Assembly (NCBI GenBank): GCA_902495595.1
Contig: CABUXV010000019.1
Location: 1 to 33,525, forward strand
From: an uncultured Eubacterium sp.
GTDB taxonomy: Bacteria; Bacillota; Clostridia; Peptostreptococcales; Anaerovoracaceae
Length of the DNA: 33,525 nt
Reading direction: 5' to 3'
The notes under the pieces are model-generated. The model did not search any database. It was not told the DNA's origin and worked only from the letters and a program-made list of their open reading frames with translations. Below are positions 1-8,382 of this stretch, piece by piece (within the stretch, counting starts at the first letter, position 1; each line of letters starts with the position of its first letter). The translations under genes were made by a program, and so were the position numbers.

Positions 1-548
1 ATGTCATCATGACCCATGGACAAAAGGTGATTTGTCAACTTTGCTGCATCTTTGCAGTAATCGATATAGCATCTTCTATTGCACCCAAAGAGAGATTTTT
101 GACCAATATGAACGAAAGGAATGGAATAGTTGTCCAATATTTTGGTTTGATTTGATTTTAAACTGGATGTAGCTAAAATTAATCCATCAACACCTTTGTT
201 CAAAGCCATTTCGATGTATTCGTATTCTTTTGTAGAGTTTCCGTGCGTATTGCATAAAAAAACATTGTACTTCTTATCCATTGCAATAGTTTCAACGCCT
301 GATAATATCATTTGATAAAAAGTGTGCTCTATATCAGGGACCAGAAGTGAAATGGTGTGAGTTTTTCCTAATATTAATCCTCTGGCTAAGTTATTGGGCA
401 AATAGCCGTTTTCACTCATTGACTCGAGAACTTTTTCTCTCGTTTTAGAATTCACTTTTTCAGGATGATTCATAACTCGGGAAACCGTAGCTGTGGAAAA
501 ACCTGTTTTTTGTGCAATATCTTTAATATTGATTGTTTTCTTGTTCAT
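1..548 (-). CDS. LacI-family transcriptional regulator (partial, 3' end outside window)
   Basis: The reading frame starts at 548 and stays open to base 1, giving the first 182 residues. It begins MNKKTINIKDIAQKTGFS and continues TATVSRVMNHPEKV, the classic LacI-family helix-turn-helix and hinge region (about residues 6-60, ending YLPNNLARGL). The start of the periplasmic-binding-protein-like effector domain follows (TISLLVPDIEHTFYQMIL, about 65-82). The effector-binding half is outside the window. It is divergent from the codB/codA/desulfidase operon, so it is probably that operon's local regulator, with a nucleobase or related compound as a possible effector (inference). No ribosome binding site precedes the ATG. 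A TTGTAT-N17-TATAAT promoter ends 6 bases before it, so the mRNA may be leaderless. The family call is certain; the target and ligand are inferred. Confidence 0.93.
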   Translation of the reverse strand, partial: MNKKTINIKDIAQKTGFSTATVSRVMNHPEKVNSKTREKVLESMSENGYLPNNLARGLILGKTHTISLLVPDIEHTFYQMILSGVETIAMDKKYNVFLCNTHGNSTKEYEYIEMALNKGVDGLILATSSLKSNQTKILDNYSIPFVHIGQKSLFGCNRRCYIDYCKDAAKLTNHLLSMGHDD

Positions 549-554
549 AAGAAA

Positions 555-583
555 ATTATACAGGAAAAGACAATTGTATACAA
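555..583 (-). promoter_or_regulatory. Promoter of the LacI-family gene, possibly leaderless, overlapping a 12-bp palindrome
   Basis: On the minus strand, TTGTAT (583-578), a 17-base spacer and TATAAT (560-555) lie directly before the ATG at 548. Transcription should begin at about 549-548, on or next to the start codon. The perfect palindrome ATTGTATACAAT (573-584) covers the -35 box and could be an autoregulatory operator. It differs from the palindrome at 782-797. Confidence 0.5.
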
Positions 584-742
584 TGAATTTGTTTGATGAA
601 TAAGTAATCCTCATATAATTTTCAAATGTTTAAATCGATTATACAATAAAAAATATAATGTGAAAAGGTTTTCATTAAAATATTTTTGAATTATGAGTAA
701 AGAGTTGTAAAGAAGTAAGTAAATTACGTAAAATAAAAGAAG

Positions 743-771
743 TTGACAAGTTTCTGAATTTACAGTATATT
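743..771 (+). promoter_or_regulatory. Promoter of the codB-codA-desulfidase operon
   Basis: TTGACA (743-748), a 17-base spacer and TATATT (766-771) form a near-consensus sigma-A promoter. The predicted transcription start is about 778, which gives a leader of roughly 43 bases ending in a strong AAGGAAGGAG ribosome binding site (803-812). Confidence 0.75.
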
Positions 772-781
772 CTAAATAAAG

Positions 782-797
782 ATGTAAACGTTTACAT
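782..797 (+). promoter_or_regulatory. 16-bp perfect palindromic operator (LacI-family or CcpA cre type)
   Basis: ATGTAAACGTTTACAT reads identically on both strands, with the central CG typical of LacI-family operators. It begins 10 bases after the -10 box and lies just downstream of the predicted start site, a position expected for repression. It fits both a local LacI-family operator and the CcpA cre consensus (TGWAANCGNTNWCA). The divergent LacI-family gene makes the local regulator the first candidate. Confidence 0.75.
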
Positions 798-820
798 AAA
801 CTTAAGGAAGGAGTGAAATT

Positions 821-2101
821 ATGAAACTTGAACAAGAAAAACTGACTGTTGCAACTTTGGAAGAGCAGAAAACGGGATTGTGGGATATTGCATTTATCTG
901 GTTTTGTGCAAATGTAGCCGTTCCAAGACTGATGATAGGAGGTTCACTGGCGGAATTAGGATTTTGGAAGCTGCTTTTTATATTGCTGGCAGGCAATATA
1001 ATTGTTTTTTTACCATTGCTCGCCTTGGGAAATATCGGTTATAAGGTGAAAATTCCAACAATGGCAGCTTCGAGAATGACTTTTGGAATAAGAGGTTCGT
1101 ATTTGCCGTCAGTTGCAAACGGTATTCAGCTATTGGGGTGGGCTGCTAATGTGAGCGTAATATGCGGAGCCTCAATTAATGAAATAATAAAGGCGATCAC
1201 AGGGTTCGATTCAATTACTCTGTGGATAATAGTAACGGCAGCTGTTCAGCTTGTTATAACTGCTTACGGTTTCAGGTCTATAACATGGCTTCAGAGGCTG
1301 TCGGTGCCATTGCTGGCAATACTTACGATTATTGTTGCGATTCTTATAATTAAAAATTATGGATTCAATTCCATAGTAAACTATACACCGGCGGCTGCCA
1401 TGAGTATTTTGGTGGGACTTGATATAGTTGCAAGCAATGCTTTTGCATGGGGACCTATGGTATGCGATTACACCAGATATGCCAAGAGTTCTGGTTCGGC
1501 TGGCTGGGGAACTTTGATAGGATCTCTTTCAGGAGCTGCGTCCTTTATGTTTATAGGAGCCATATCGGCGATTACTACAGGAAGTGCCAACCCGGTTGAT
1601 TTTATGCTGACTGCCGGTTTGGGGATTCCTGCGCTTTTGATTATTATTCTGTCAAGTGTAACTACCAATGTCATAAATTTATATTCTGCAAGTATTTCTT
1701 TTGTAAATGTATTTCCTAAAGTAGAACCTTGGAAAATAATAGTTCCATCGGGAATAGTTGTGGGAGGCATTGCGATAATACCTAATTTAATAGGACATTT
1801 TATTACATTCCTCACTATAGTGGGCGCAATATTTATACCGCTGATAGCTATAATGTTAGTCGACTTTTTCATTATAAAGAAACAAAATGTTTCTGTGGAG
1901 GAAATGTTAAAAGAAGATGAAAATTCCAAGTACTGGTACAGCAACGGATTTAACTGGAAAGCTATTTTAGTTTGGGTAATAGGAATCATACTTTACAATT
2001 TACTTACATATGTATGGGCTTTATTGGGAGCATGTGTGCCTACATTTATAATAACAGCGCTTTTATATATGGTTGTAGGAAAGAACAGGGGGAATGACTG
2101 A
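821..2101 (+). CDS. codB: Cytosine/nucleobase permease, NCS1 family (CodB-like)
   Basis: This 426-residue, very hydrophobic protein has about 12 predicted membrane segments. Its length and overall pattern match cytosine:cation symporters of the NCS1 family (E. coli CodB is of similar size). Family-like stretches include the N-terminal AFIWFCANVAVPRLMIGG region, the aromatic/glycine motif near QLLGWAANVSVICG, and FAWGPMVCDYTRY about two fifths of the way in. It has a clear ribosome binding site. Its TGA overlaps the ATG of the next gene (TGATG at 2099-2103), so permease and deaminase are translationally coupled. The expected role is uptake of cytosine or a related pyrimidine. Exact specificity cannot be read from sequence and may include modified bases, given the desulfidase downstream. 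Confidence 0.87.
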   Translation: MKLEQEKLTVATLEEQKTGLWDIAFIWFCANVAVPRLMIGGSLAELGFWKLLFILLAGNIIVFLPLLALGNIGYKVKIPTMAASRMTFGIRGSYLPSVANGIQLLGWAANVSVICGASINEIIKAITGFDSITLWIIVTAAVQLVITAYGFRSITWLQRLSVPLLAILTIIVAILIIKNYGFNSIVNYTPAAAMSILVGLDIVASNAFAWGPMVCDYTRYAKSSGSAGWGTLIGSLSGAASFMFIGAISAITTGSANPVDFMLTAGLGIPALLIIILSSVTTNVINLYSASISFVNVFPKVEPWKIIVPSGIVVGGIAIIPNLIGHFITFLTIVGAIFIPLIAIMLVDFFIIKKQNVSVEEMLKEDENSKYWYSNGFNWKAILVWVIGIILYNLLTYVWALLGACVPTFIITALLYMVVGKNRGND

Positions 2102-3393
2102 TGAGGGATACATTGCTTATTAAAAATGCCAAGCTCAGAGAAGACAGAATTGTTGACATTTTTATAGAAGATGGGAAATTTAAAAGAATAGGAGATAAAA
2201 TAGATATTGAAAATGTCAGCATATTAGATGCTTGCGGAAATTTGGTATCACCCCCATTTTGTGACGCGCATCTTCATTTGGATGCGGTATTAAGCGTTGG
2301 TAAGCCAAGGTATAACATGAGCGGTACACTTTTGGAGGGAATCAATATATGGGGCGATTTGAAGAAGGAACTTACGAAAGAGGAAATAAAGAGAAATGCA
2401 ATCGAAGTAGTAAAGTGGGAAGTAGCTAACGGCAGCATGTATATACGAACACATGCAGATGCAACAGACCGTACGGGTAATGCCGTAGAAGCGCTTCTTG
2501 AAGTAAAAGAAGAAGTCAAAGATTTTGCAGAGCTGCAAGTGGTTGCATTTCCTCAGGACTGCATATTTACTGAATGCGGAAATGATAAAATGTTGGAAGA
2601 TGCTTTAATTCAAGGATGTGATGCGGTAGGTGGATTGCCTTATATGGAGCTGTCGCCGGAGGATGGACTTAAAGATATAAAATATGTTTTTGATTTAGCT
2701 GAAAAGTACGGTGTACCGGTTGATATTCATTGTGATGAAAATACGGATTCTCAGTCAAGGTACGTGGAGGCTATGGCAAGAGAAACTGTTGTGAGGGGAA
2801 TGAAAGGCAAGGTTACCGCAAGCCATGCTACAGCTATGCATAACTATAATAATGATTTTGTACAAAAGCTGATAGGGAATATAAAAAGAGCTGAAATGAA
2901 CATAGTTTCCAATCCTTTTGCAAATTCATGTCTTCAGAACAGAACGGACGGATATCCTAGGCATAGAGGACATACCAGAATAGATGAGCTTATGGATGCT
3001 GGAGTGAATGTTGCAGCGGGAAGCGATGATATTATGGATCCATGGTATCCTATGGGAAAAGGAGCGCCGCTGACGATTTTAAACTTGCTTGTGAACTATG
3101 CGCAGCTTAGCGGGTATGGTCAGATAAAAAGTTTGTTCGATATGATTACTGAAAATGCGGCCAAGGTAATGTGCATTGATGATTACGGTATTGAAGAGGG
3201 CAAACCGGCAAATCTGATTATACTTGATGCGGATTGTGAATTTGATTCCATAAGATTATGTTCGGAAGTTCTTTATACTGTCAGAAAGGGAAAACTTATT
3301 TCGAGGACAAGACCGGCAACCAGGGAATTCTCTGGTATAATGGGAAATACAGAAAATATTGATTTTAAAGTGAAAAAACAGCGTCATGTTTAA
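2101..3393 (+). CDS. codA: Cytosine deaminase (amidohydrolase superfamily, CodA type)
   Basis: This 430-residue metal-dependent hydrolase would convert cytosine to uracil plus ammonia in the cytoplasm. The amidohydrolase metal ligands are visible: HxH in CDAHLHLD (His57, His59), a later His with the catalytic Glu in VDIHCDEN, a further His in ASHATAMH, and the Asp-rich GSDDIMDPWYPMG. The last strongly resembles the CodA substrate-site motif (D-D-x-x-D-P-W-Y-P). Length is normal for CodA. Its start overlaps the permease stop codon, and the next gene follows 14 bases later with its own AAAGGAGG site. It could act on related amino-pyrimidines, such as thiocytosine or isocytosine. The CodA family assignment is strong, but specificity is not proven. 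Confidence 0.88.
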   Translation: MRDTLLIKNAKLREDRIVDIFIEDGKFKRIGDKIDIENVSILDACGNLVSPPFCDAHLHLDAVLSVGKPRYNMSGTLLEGINIWGDLKKELTKEEIKRNAIEVVKWEVANGSMYIRTHADATDRTGNAVEALLEVKEEVKDFAELQVVAFPQDCIFTECGNDKMLEDALIQGCDAVGGLPYMELSPEDGLKDIKYVFDLAEKYGVPVDIHCDENTDSQSRYVEAMARETVVRGMKGKVTASHATAMHNYNNDFVQKLIGNIKRAEMNIVSNPFANSCLQNRTDGYPRHRGHTRIDELMDAGVNVAAGSDDIMDPWYPMGKGAPLTILNLLVNYAQLSGYGQIKSLFDMITENAAKVMCIDDYGIEEGKPANLIILDADCEFDSIRLCSEVLYTVRKGKLISRTRPATREFSGIMGNTENIDFKVKKQRHV

Positions 3394-3407
3394 AGGAGGA
3401 ACGTAAA

Positions 3408-3983
3408 ATGGACAGAAGAGATGATAAGAGAAGTAAAAAGGTTATATTTGTTTCCAGCTGTCTTCTGAATACCAATAACAAGGTAAGAGGACTTGCCAGA
3501 TACCCGGGTATGTGTAAGGATGTGTTTGATACTCTTTATGAAAATGATTTGGGCATACAGCAGATGGATTGTCCGGAAACGTTGTTTTTAGGCATACAGA
3601 GATGGTGGTATACCAAGAACCTTTATGACAGCAGGGGATTTAGAAATCACTGCCGCAGTATAGCTGAAAGGCAGGTTGACTATATGGAAGAGTATGAACG
3701 TCAGGGGTATAAAATTGCAGGTGTTTTAGGATGCGACGGTTCTCCTACGTGCGGCGTTTCCATAACTGCATGGGATGATAATTGGGGAGGCAGCCCCGTG
3801 GAACTTTCCTTTAACGACGCGATAATAGAAGGGCAGGGCGTTTACATAGAGGAACTGAAAGCGGAGATGGAAGATAGGAATATAAAGATTCCGCCGTTTT
3901 ACGGTCTTGCCCTCGACGATGAATCGGCTGATATGGATGAGATAATTAAAGATTTCAGAACGTTTATTGAGAGTATATCATAG
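3408..3983 (+). CDS. TudS-related putative desulfidase (DUF523-like)
   Basis: This is a 191-residue cytoplasmic protein. Family-defining cysteines are visible: SSCLLN (Cys18), MDCPE (Cys55) and GCDGSPTCGVS (Cys109 and Cys115). The early Cys, the middle Cys-Pro-Glu and the SPTCG motif are the arrangement seen in DUF523/TudS proteins. There, three cysteines hold a [4Fe-4S] cluster that takes sulfur from thiouracil. It most resembles the longer TudS-related subgroup I know as the CD3072-like family, whose activity is not established as far as I know. It lies 14 bases after the deaminase in the same operon. That supports a role in removing sulfur from thiolated pyrimidines before salvage (inference). 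The family call is good; the substrate is open. Confidence 0.72.
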   Translation: MDRRDDKRSKKVIFVSSCLLNTNNKVRGLARYPGMCKDVFDTLYENDLGIQQMDCPETLFLGIQRWWYTKNLYDSRGFRNHCRSIAERQVDYMEEYERQGYKIAGVLGCDGSPTCGVSITAWDDNWGGSPVELSFNDAIIEGQGVYIEELKAEMEDRNIKIPPFYGLALDDESADMDEIIKDFRTFIESIS

Positions 3984-4115
3984 AATAAGGTTTTGCGGCT
4001 GTATACATAAGGAATGAAGATTATGATGAGTTTATAATCAAATGAACTAAAATATTGCCTGGCAAAGTGTTTAGCTGATTACGACTGAAATATTTAAAGG
4101 AAAAAGATGCGCTTA

Positions 4116-4144
4116 TTGACAATTTATGTAAAATGGTATATTAT
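4116..4144 (+). promoter_or_regulatory. Promoter of comEC-holA
   Basis: TTGACA (4116-4121), a 17-base spacer and TATTAT (4139-4144) predict a start near 4151 and a leader of about 35 bases. The 3984-4115 stretch between the desulfidase and this promoter shows no gene and no convincing terminator. Confidence 0.6.
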
Positions 4145-4185
4145 GGAAATTAATTGCAGCAGTTTGTCGCGGTTTGGAGCCGCAG

Positions 4186-6570
4186 ATGATAATAAGAAGA
4201 CCTCTTTTTTACTCAGCTATATCATTTTGCCTGGCAATATTGATATGCTTTTTCTCAGGAAAATTAATTGCTTTTTGTGTACTTGCATTTTTGCTCGTTT
4301 TATATTTAAGAAATTTAAATAATAAAATTATTATGTTTATACTGATTTTTTACGTTATAAGTGTATTTAATTTTTTTATTTATGATTTGGGAAGCGGAAA
4401 ATTTGATGATTATATCGGAAGCAATGTTGAGATTTCAGGGGAGATAAAAAACTTTAAGGAAAAGAAAAATTCCCAAGGAGATAAATATATTCAGCTGGAA
4501 TTATGTGCAGATAGGCTGAATGGTTCTAATATAAGTGATAACCTTTTACACAGGCCGCATACTGTTTTGGTTAACTGTTATAATGAGAAATTTCTGCATA
4601 GGAAAATAGTTCCGGGATATGAGGTCAGTGTTAAAGGGCGGCTTGATGAACCTAAGAAAAAGAGCAATCCAAATTGTTTTGATTATGCTTTATATTTAAA
4701 ATCAATAGGAATAGAAGTGCTGCTTAATGCCGACGATATTGAAGTTTTAGATTATAAAAGCACCCTGCAGGGAAATCTTTATAATCTAAAGAAGATTTAC
4801 AAAGAAAGGCTTAAAGAAACTTCAGGAAAAGAGATTTCCGGATTTATGAGCGGAATAATGTTCGGAGAAAAAGAGGATATTGATGAGGAGATTCTTGAAG
4901 ATTTTCAAAAAAACGGAACAGCGCATATATTGGCTGTAAGCGGTCTTCATGTGGGAATAATATATGGTTTTATTTCGATTTTATGGAGGGGGAGAAAGAA
5001 AAAAATATTTTTTGCTTTTATTACATTGTTCATGATGTGTTATGTTATTTTGGCGTCTTTTTCCCCATCTGTCATAAGAGCTGTTTTTATGGTAGAGCTT
5101 CATGCTTTGTCAAAACTTCTGCATAGACGGTATGATTTGAGTTCGGCGGCATTTCTTGCAGTTGTTTTTATTCTGTATGAAAATCCGATGATGATTTTTA
5201 ACGCAGGGTTTCAAATGTCTTTTATTGCCGTGCTTTCAATGTCGGCGGTTATTCCTTATATAAAGCGAGTATATGATGGGATGTTTACAGCAGGAATTGC
5301 AGTTCAGGCGGGGCTTTTACCATATACGATGTATTCTTTCAATTATTTTTCCTTGGCATCTTTATTTGTAAATATACCTATAATATTTTTGGCGGGCATA
5401 GTTGTTCCTTTAGGACTGTGTGTTCTTTTTTTAGTGATTATATCGGAGGGTATCCTCAGCCTATCATCCCTTTTATCATCTGCACCTGAGTTTATGATTG
5501 AAATAATATCAAAGTTTATTGCAGGGATTTGTGTGATGATTAAATTTTTAAATGAAATGACCTGTATAGACGGCATTACGGTTTTTGAGGTTACGAGCCC
5601 CGGGCATATATTTTTAGCTTTTTATTACTTAAGCATGCTCGCTTTTATGTCTGAGGCGGGAAGACTTTTAATAATCAGAAAGGGCAGGAGCGCTATAAAA
5701 ATATTAGTATTGATTATTACAGCTTTTTCTTTGTCTTTTGGATATGTGACAAAAAGCGGGTTTGAGAAAGCAGATATCGTATTTGTAGATGTAGGTCAGG
5801 GAGATTGTATACATATTAAAACAGAAAATGGAAGTAATTACTTTGTAGATGGCGGAGGGAATGTAAATTATGATTTGGGAAGAAAAACTTTAAAGCCTTA
5901 TCTTCTTAAAAACGGTGTTAAGGAGCTTGATGGTGCTTTTGTCACTCATCTGCATACGGACCATTATAAAGGTATTGCAGAGCTTTGCAGGCAGGGAATG
6001 GTAAGAAAACTTTTTCTTTATGAGGGGAATTGTGTAAATGAAGATAAGATTTTAAAAGAAACAGAATTAGAACGTGATAATCTCGTGTATATAAGCGAGG
6101 GTCAGAATATTTTACTGAGTCGTGAGGCAAATATAGAAGTTCTTGCTCCTGAAAAGAGAACTAATGATGAGTATTTAAAATTAGCTGAAAATTTAAAGGA
6201 TGAGAATGAAATGAGCCTGATTATGAAAGTTAACATAGGAAATAAAAGTGTGCTTGTAACAGGTGATATTGACGAAAAAATGGAGGATGAGCTTTCTGAA
6301 AAATATGGTGATATTTTGAATTCTGATATTTTGAAAGTGGCACATCATGGAAGCAAATACAGTTATTCTGAAAAATTTGCGGAGTTTGTATCTGCAAAGT
6401 ACGCTGTATTTCAGGTGGGAAAGAACAATTATGGACATCCAAATGAAGCGGTTTTAGTAAATTACAGGAATTTGGGAGCAGAAGTATTAAGAAACGATAT
6501 TGACGGTGCTGTGGGATTTATTATGAATTACGGGAAAGATGCAATGGAGGTTGTAACAGCTTTGCCTTGA
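4186..6570 (+). CDS. comEC: ComEC/Rec2 family DNA internalization protein
   Basis: A 794-residue polytopic membrane protein with the three-part ComEC layout. There are N-terminal membrane segments with an OB-like extracytoplasmic domain (about residues 1-190), then the competence-domain transmembrane core. The core includes the ILAVSGLHVGI motif near residue 245 and the SVIRAVFMVE stretch. A C-terminal metallo-beta-lactamase-like domain follows, with FVDVGQGDC, THLHTDH (the HxHxDH metal motif), VTGDID and VAHHGS. ComEC forms the channel that brings single-stranded DNA into the cytoplasm. I chose ATG 4186 because GGAG (4176-4179) sits 6 bases before it. The in-frame TTG at 4174 would overlap that site. 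No other competence gene is in the window, so natural transformation is not shown. holA follows 46 bases later. Confidence 0.92.
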   Translation: MIIRRPLFYSAISFCLAILICFFSGKLIAFCVLAFLLVLYLRNLNNKIIMFILIFYVISVFNFFIYDLGSGKFDDYIGSNVEISGEIKNFKEKKNSQGDKYIQLELCADRLNGSNISDNLLHRPHTVLVNCYNEKFLHRKIVPGYEVSVKGRLDEPKKKSNPNCFDYALYLKSIGIEVLLNADDIEVLDYKSTLQGNLYNLKKIYKERLKETSGKEISGFMSGIMFGEKEDIDEEILEDFQKNGTAHILAVSGLHVGIIYGFISILWRGRKKKIFFAFITLFMMCYVILASFSPSVIRAVFMVELHALSKLLHRRYDLSSAAFLAVVFILYENPMMIFNAGFQMSFIAVLSMSAVIPYIKRVYDGMFTAGIAVQAGLLPYTMYSFNYFSLASLFVNIPIIFLAGIVVPLGLCVLFLVIISEGILSLSSLLSSAPEFMIEIISKFIAGICVMIKFLNEMTCIDGITVFEVTSPGHIFLAFYYLSMLAFMSEAGRLLIIRKGRSAIKILVLIITAFSLSFGYVTKSGFEKADIVFVDVGQGDCIHIKTENGSNYFVDGGGNVNYDLGRKTLKPYLLKNGVKELDGAFVTHLHTDHYKGIAELCRQGMVRKLFLYEGNCVNEDKILKETELERDNLVYISEGQNILLSREANIEVLAPEKRTNDEYLKLAENLKDENEMSLIMKVNIGNKSVLVTGDIDEKMEDELSEKYGDILNSDILKVAHHGSKYSYSEKFAEFVSAKYAVFQVGKNNYGHPNEAVLVNYRNLGAEVLRNDIDGAVGFIMNYGKDAMEVVTALP

Positions 6571-6616
6571 AGTTATAATAATATTTAAAATTGTTAATTG
6601 ATGAGGAATTTATTAT

Positions 6617-7684
6617 ATGGCGAGAGATTTTTATAAACAGAAAGAACATGCTTTTATAACTATTGAAAAAGATTTGAAATCAGGTGATGTTCCGAATATA
6701 GTGCTGTTGTGCGGGGTTGAGGATTACCTAATAAATTGGTATTCCCAGATACTGATAAAAAAGTATGTTTCCGATGCATGCAGGGCAATAGACCTTGTGA
6801 CTCTTGAGGGAGATAATATTAAACTGCAGCTAATAAAGGAAAGCGTGGAAACCGTAAGTCTTATGTCTGAAAGAAAAGTTGTTTTTCTGCCGGATTTTCT
6901 GCCGGCAGAGGGAAAGAGCATAAAGGGATTTTCCGATGGAGATGTGAAAGATTTTGCAGAATATCTGAAAGATGTGCCCGATGAGAGTATGATTCTGATG
7001 GCAGTTTCGGAGCAGGAAGATAAAAAGCAGAGCAAAAGCAAAATAAGAGCGGCAGCTGAAAAATACGGCAAAGTATATGATTTCCAGCCTCTTAAGGATA
7101 AGCAGCTTCAGGGATTTATAGAAAAGAGGCTGAGAATATCAGGAAAAGACTACAGACCTTCTGTTGTAAATATGATAATGTCTGAGAGCGGATATGGAAA
7201 TAAGGCTATAGAATACAGTCTTTATAATCTGGATAATGACCTGAAAAAAATCGCTGCGCACAGTATCAACAATGAGATAACTGCTGCAGATGTAGGCTGT
7301 GTTCTGTCGGTAAATCCTGAAAACAATGTATTTGCAATGCTTGACGCTATAGGAAGAAACCGTAAGGATGAAGCGTTAAGGCTTCTTCATAATCTGCTTC
7401 AGTCGGGGACACCTGTATTCAATCTGCTTAGACTTATAACAAATCAGCTCGAACTTATTCTTTCGGTTAAGGAAATGAAAGATGAAGGTATAAGTGCGTC
7501 GGATATTCAAAAAAAACTTGGAGTTCATCAGTTCAGGATAAAAAAAGCAGGAGCTTTGGCAGGACATTATTCTAAAGATTATTTAAAGAGTATTTTGGCA
7601 GAAGCATATAAGGTGGATGAAAATATAAAAACAGGACTTTTTGAGGCACAGCTGGCTCTTGAGTATTTTATTGCCAAGTTATAA
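6617..7684 (+). CDS. holA: DNA polymerase III subunit delta
   Basis: This 355-residue protein fits HolA in length and in the Firmicute order comEC-holA. Visible features are the N-terminal IVLLCGVEDYLI segment (equivalent to the F/L-x-G-E-x-x-L region that starts the delta fold), SERKVVFLPDFLP, and a C-terminal half containing NNVFAMLDAIGRNRKDEALRLL and FNLLRLITNQLELIL, the helical collar. Delta opens the beta sliding clamp as part of the clamp loader. A GAGG-containing site lies about 10 bases upstream. rpsT, a common downstream neighbour, is absent, and the 168-base gap to the next operon shows no clear terminator. Confidence 0.9.
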   Translation: MARDFYKQKEHAFITIEKDLKSGDVPNIVLLCGVEDYLINWYSQILIKKYVSDACRAIDLVTLEGDNIKLQLIKESVETVSLMSERKVVFLPDFLPAEGKSIKGFSDGDVKDFAEYLKDVPDESMILMAVSEQEDKKQSKSKIRAAAEKYGKVYDFQPLKDKQLQGFIEKRLRISGKDYRPSVVNMIMSESGYGNKAIEYSLYNLDNDLKKIAAHSINNEITAADVGCVLSVNPENNVFAMLDAIGRNRKDEALRLLHNLLQSGTPVFNLLRLITNQLELILSVKEMKDEGISASDIQKKLGVHQFRIKKAGALAGHYSKDYLKSILAEAYKVDENIKTGLFEAQLALEYFIAKL

Positions 7685-7852
7685 ATGAATAGGCAATATT
7701 CGGCAATGAATAAATGTTGCAATTTAAATAATGTAACTAGTTTTGAAAAAAAATATAATTTAAAGCGCTTCGGTTGATTTTTCGCAAAATATTTGTTACA
7801 ATGACAACGTTCGCATGATATAAATGTATTATAATTTTTAGGAGGAACTAAC

Positions 7853-8371
7853 ATGAGTGAAAAAGGTTGTAACTGCAATTGTGCTCAGAACAGGGAAGCT
7901 GAATTCAAAGAATTGGCTCCTGTGCTGGAACAATATGCGAAAGTGCCGGGTAGTTTGATTACTATTCTGCAGAAGACCCAGGATATATACGGGTATCTTT
8001 CCATGGATGCCATAAACTATATTTCCGAGGTAACTGGCATTAAACCTGCAAAAATTTACGGTGTTGCTACTTTTTATGCACAATTCAGATTGAAGCCTAT
8101 AGGTAAAAATTTAATCATGCTTTGTCAGGGTACTGCATGTCACGTTAACGGTTCCGAGATGATTGAAGAAGCCGTGTGCGAATACTTGAACATTAAGGAT
8201 GGAGAGACTACCGAAGATGGTATTTTTACATTAAATAATGTTGCATGTCTCGGTTGTTGCTCATTGGCGCCTGTAATGATGGTAAAGAGTGTCGAGGGCG
8301 ATGAAACGTATGGTAACCTTACAAAGGATTCCGTTAAGAAAATATTGGCGGAAATCAAAGAAAGGGCATAG
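7853..8371 (+). CDS. NuoE/HydC-like [2Fe-2S] subunit of an NAD(P)H oxidoreductase complex
   Basis: This 172-residue protein is a thioredoxin-fold 24-kDa subunit. The N-terminal helical part (LAPVLEQYAKVPGSLITILQ) is typical. The four cluster ligands follow as LCQGTACHV (Cys-x4-Cys, about residues 90-96) and ACLGCCSLAP (Cys-x3-Cys), which bind one [2Fe-2S] cluster. A textbook AGGAGG (7840-7845) precedes the ATG. The NuoF-like gene starts 11 bases after its stop. In bifurcating complexes this subunit docks on the NuoF-like flavoprotein. An N-terminal CNCNCAQN tag gives two or three extra cysteines that are not part of the usual cluster. Confidence 0.9.
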   Translation: MSEKGCNCNCAQNREAEFKELAPVLEQYAKVPGSLITILQKTQDIYGYLSMDAINYISEVTGIKPAKIYGVATFYAQFRLKPIGKNLIMLCQGTACHVNGSEMIEEAVCEYLNIKDGETTEDGIFTLNNVACLGCCSLAPVMMVKSVEGDETYGNLTKDSVKKILAEIKERA

Positions 8372-8382
8372 GAGGTAACATT

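Noticed and set aside
1468..1989. 173-codon minus-strand frame
   Set aside because: It lies entirely opposite the permease gene and is an antisense shadow of that hydrophobic coding sequence.
4107..4322. Plus-strand frame of 71 codons before comEC
   Set aside because: It starts upstream of the comEC promoter -35 box, overlaps the comEC coding region in another frame and shows no protein-like conservation.
7793..7807. Rex (NADH-sensing repressor) site upstream of the NuoE-like gene
   Set aside because: TTGTTACAATGACAA has TTGT/ACAA ends but is shorter than the 18-bp Rex consensus and lacks its inner symmetry. The promoter here is also unclear.
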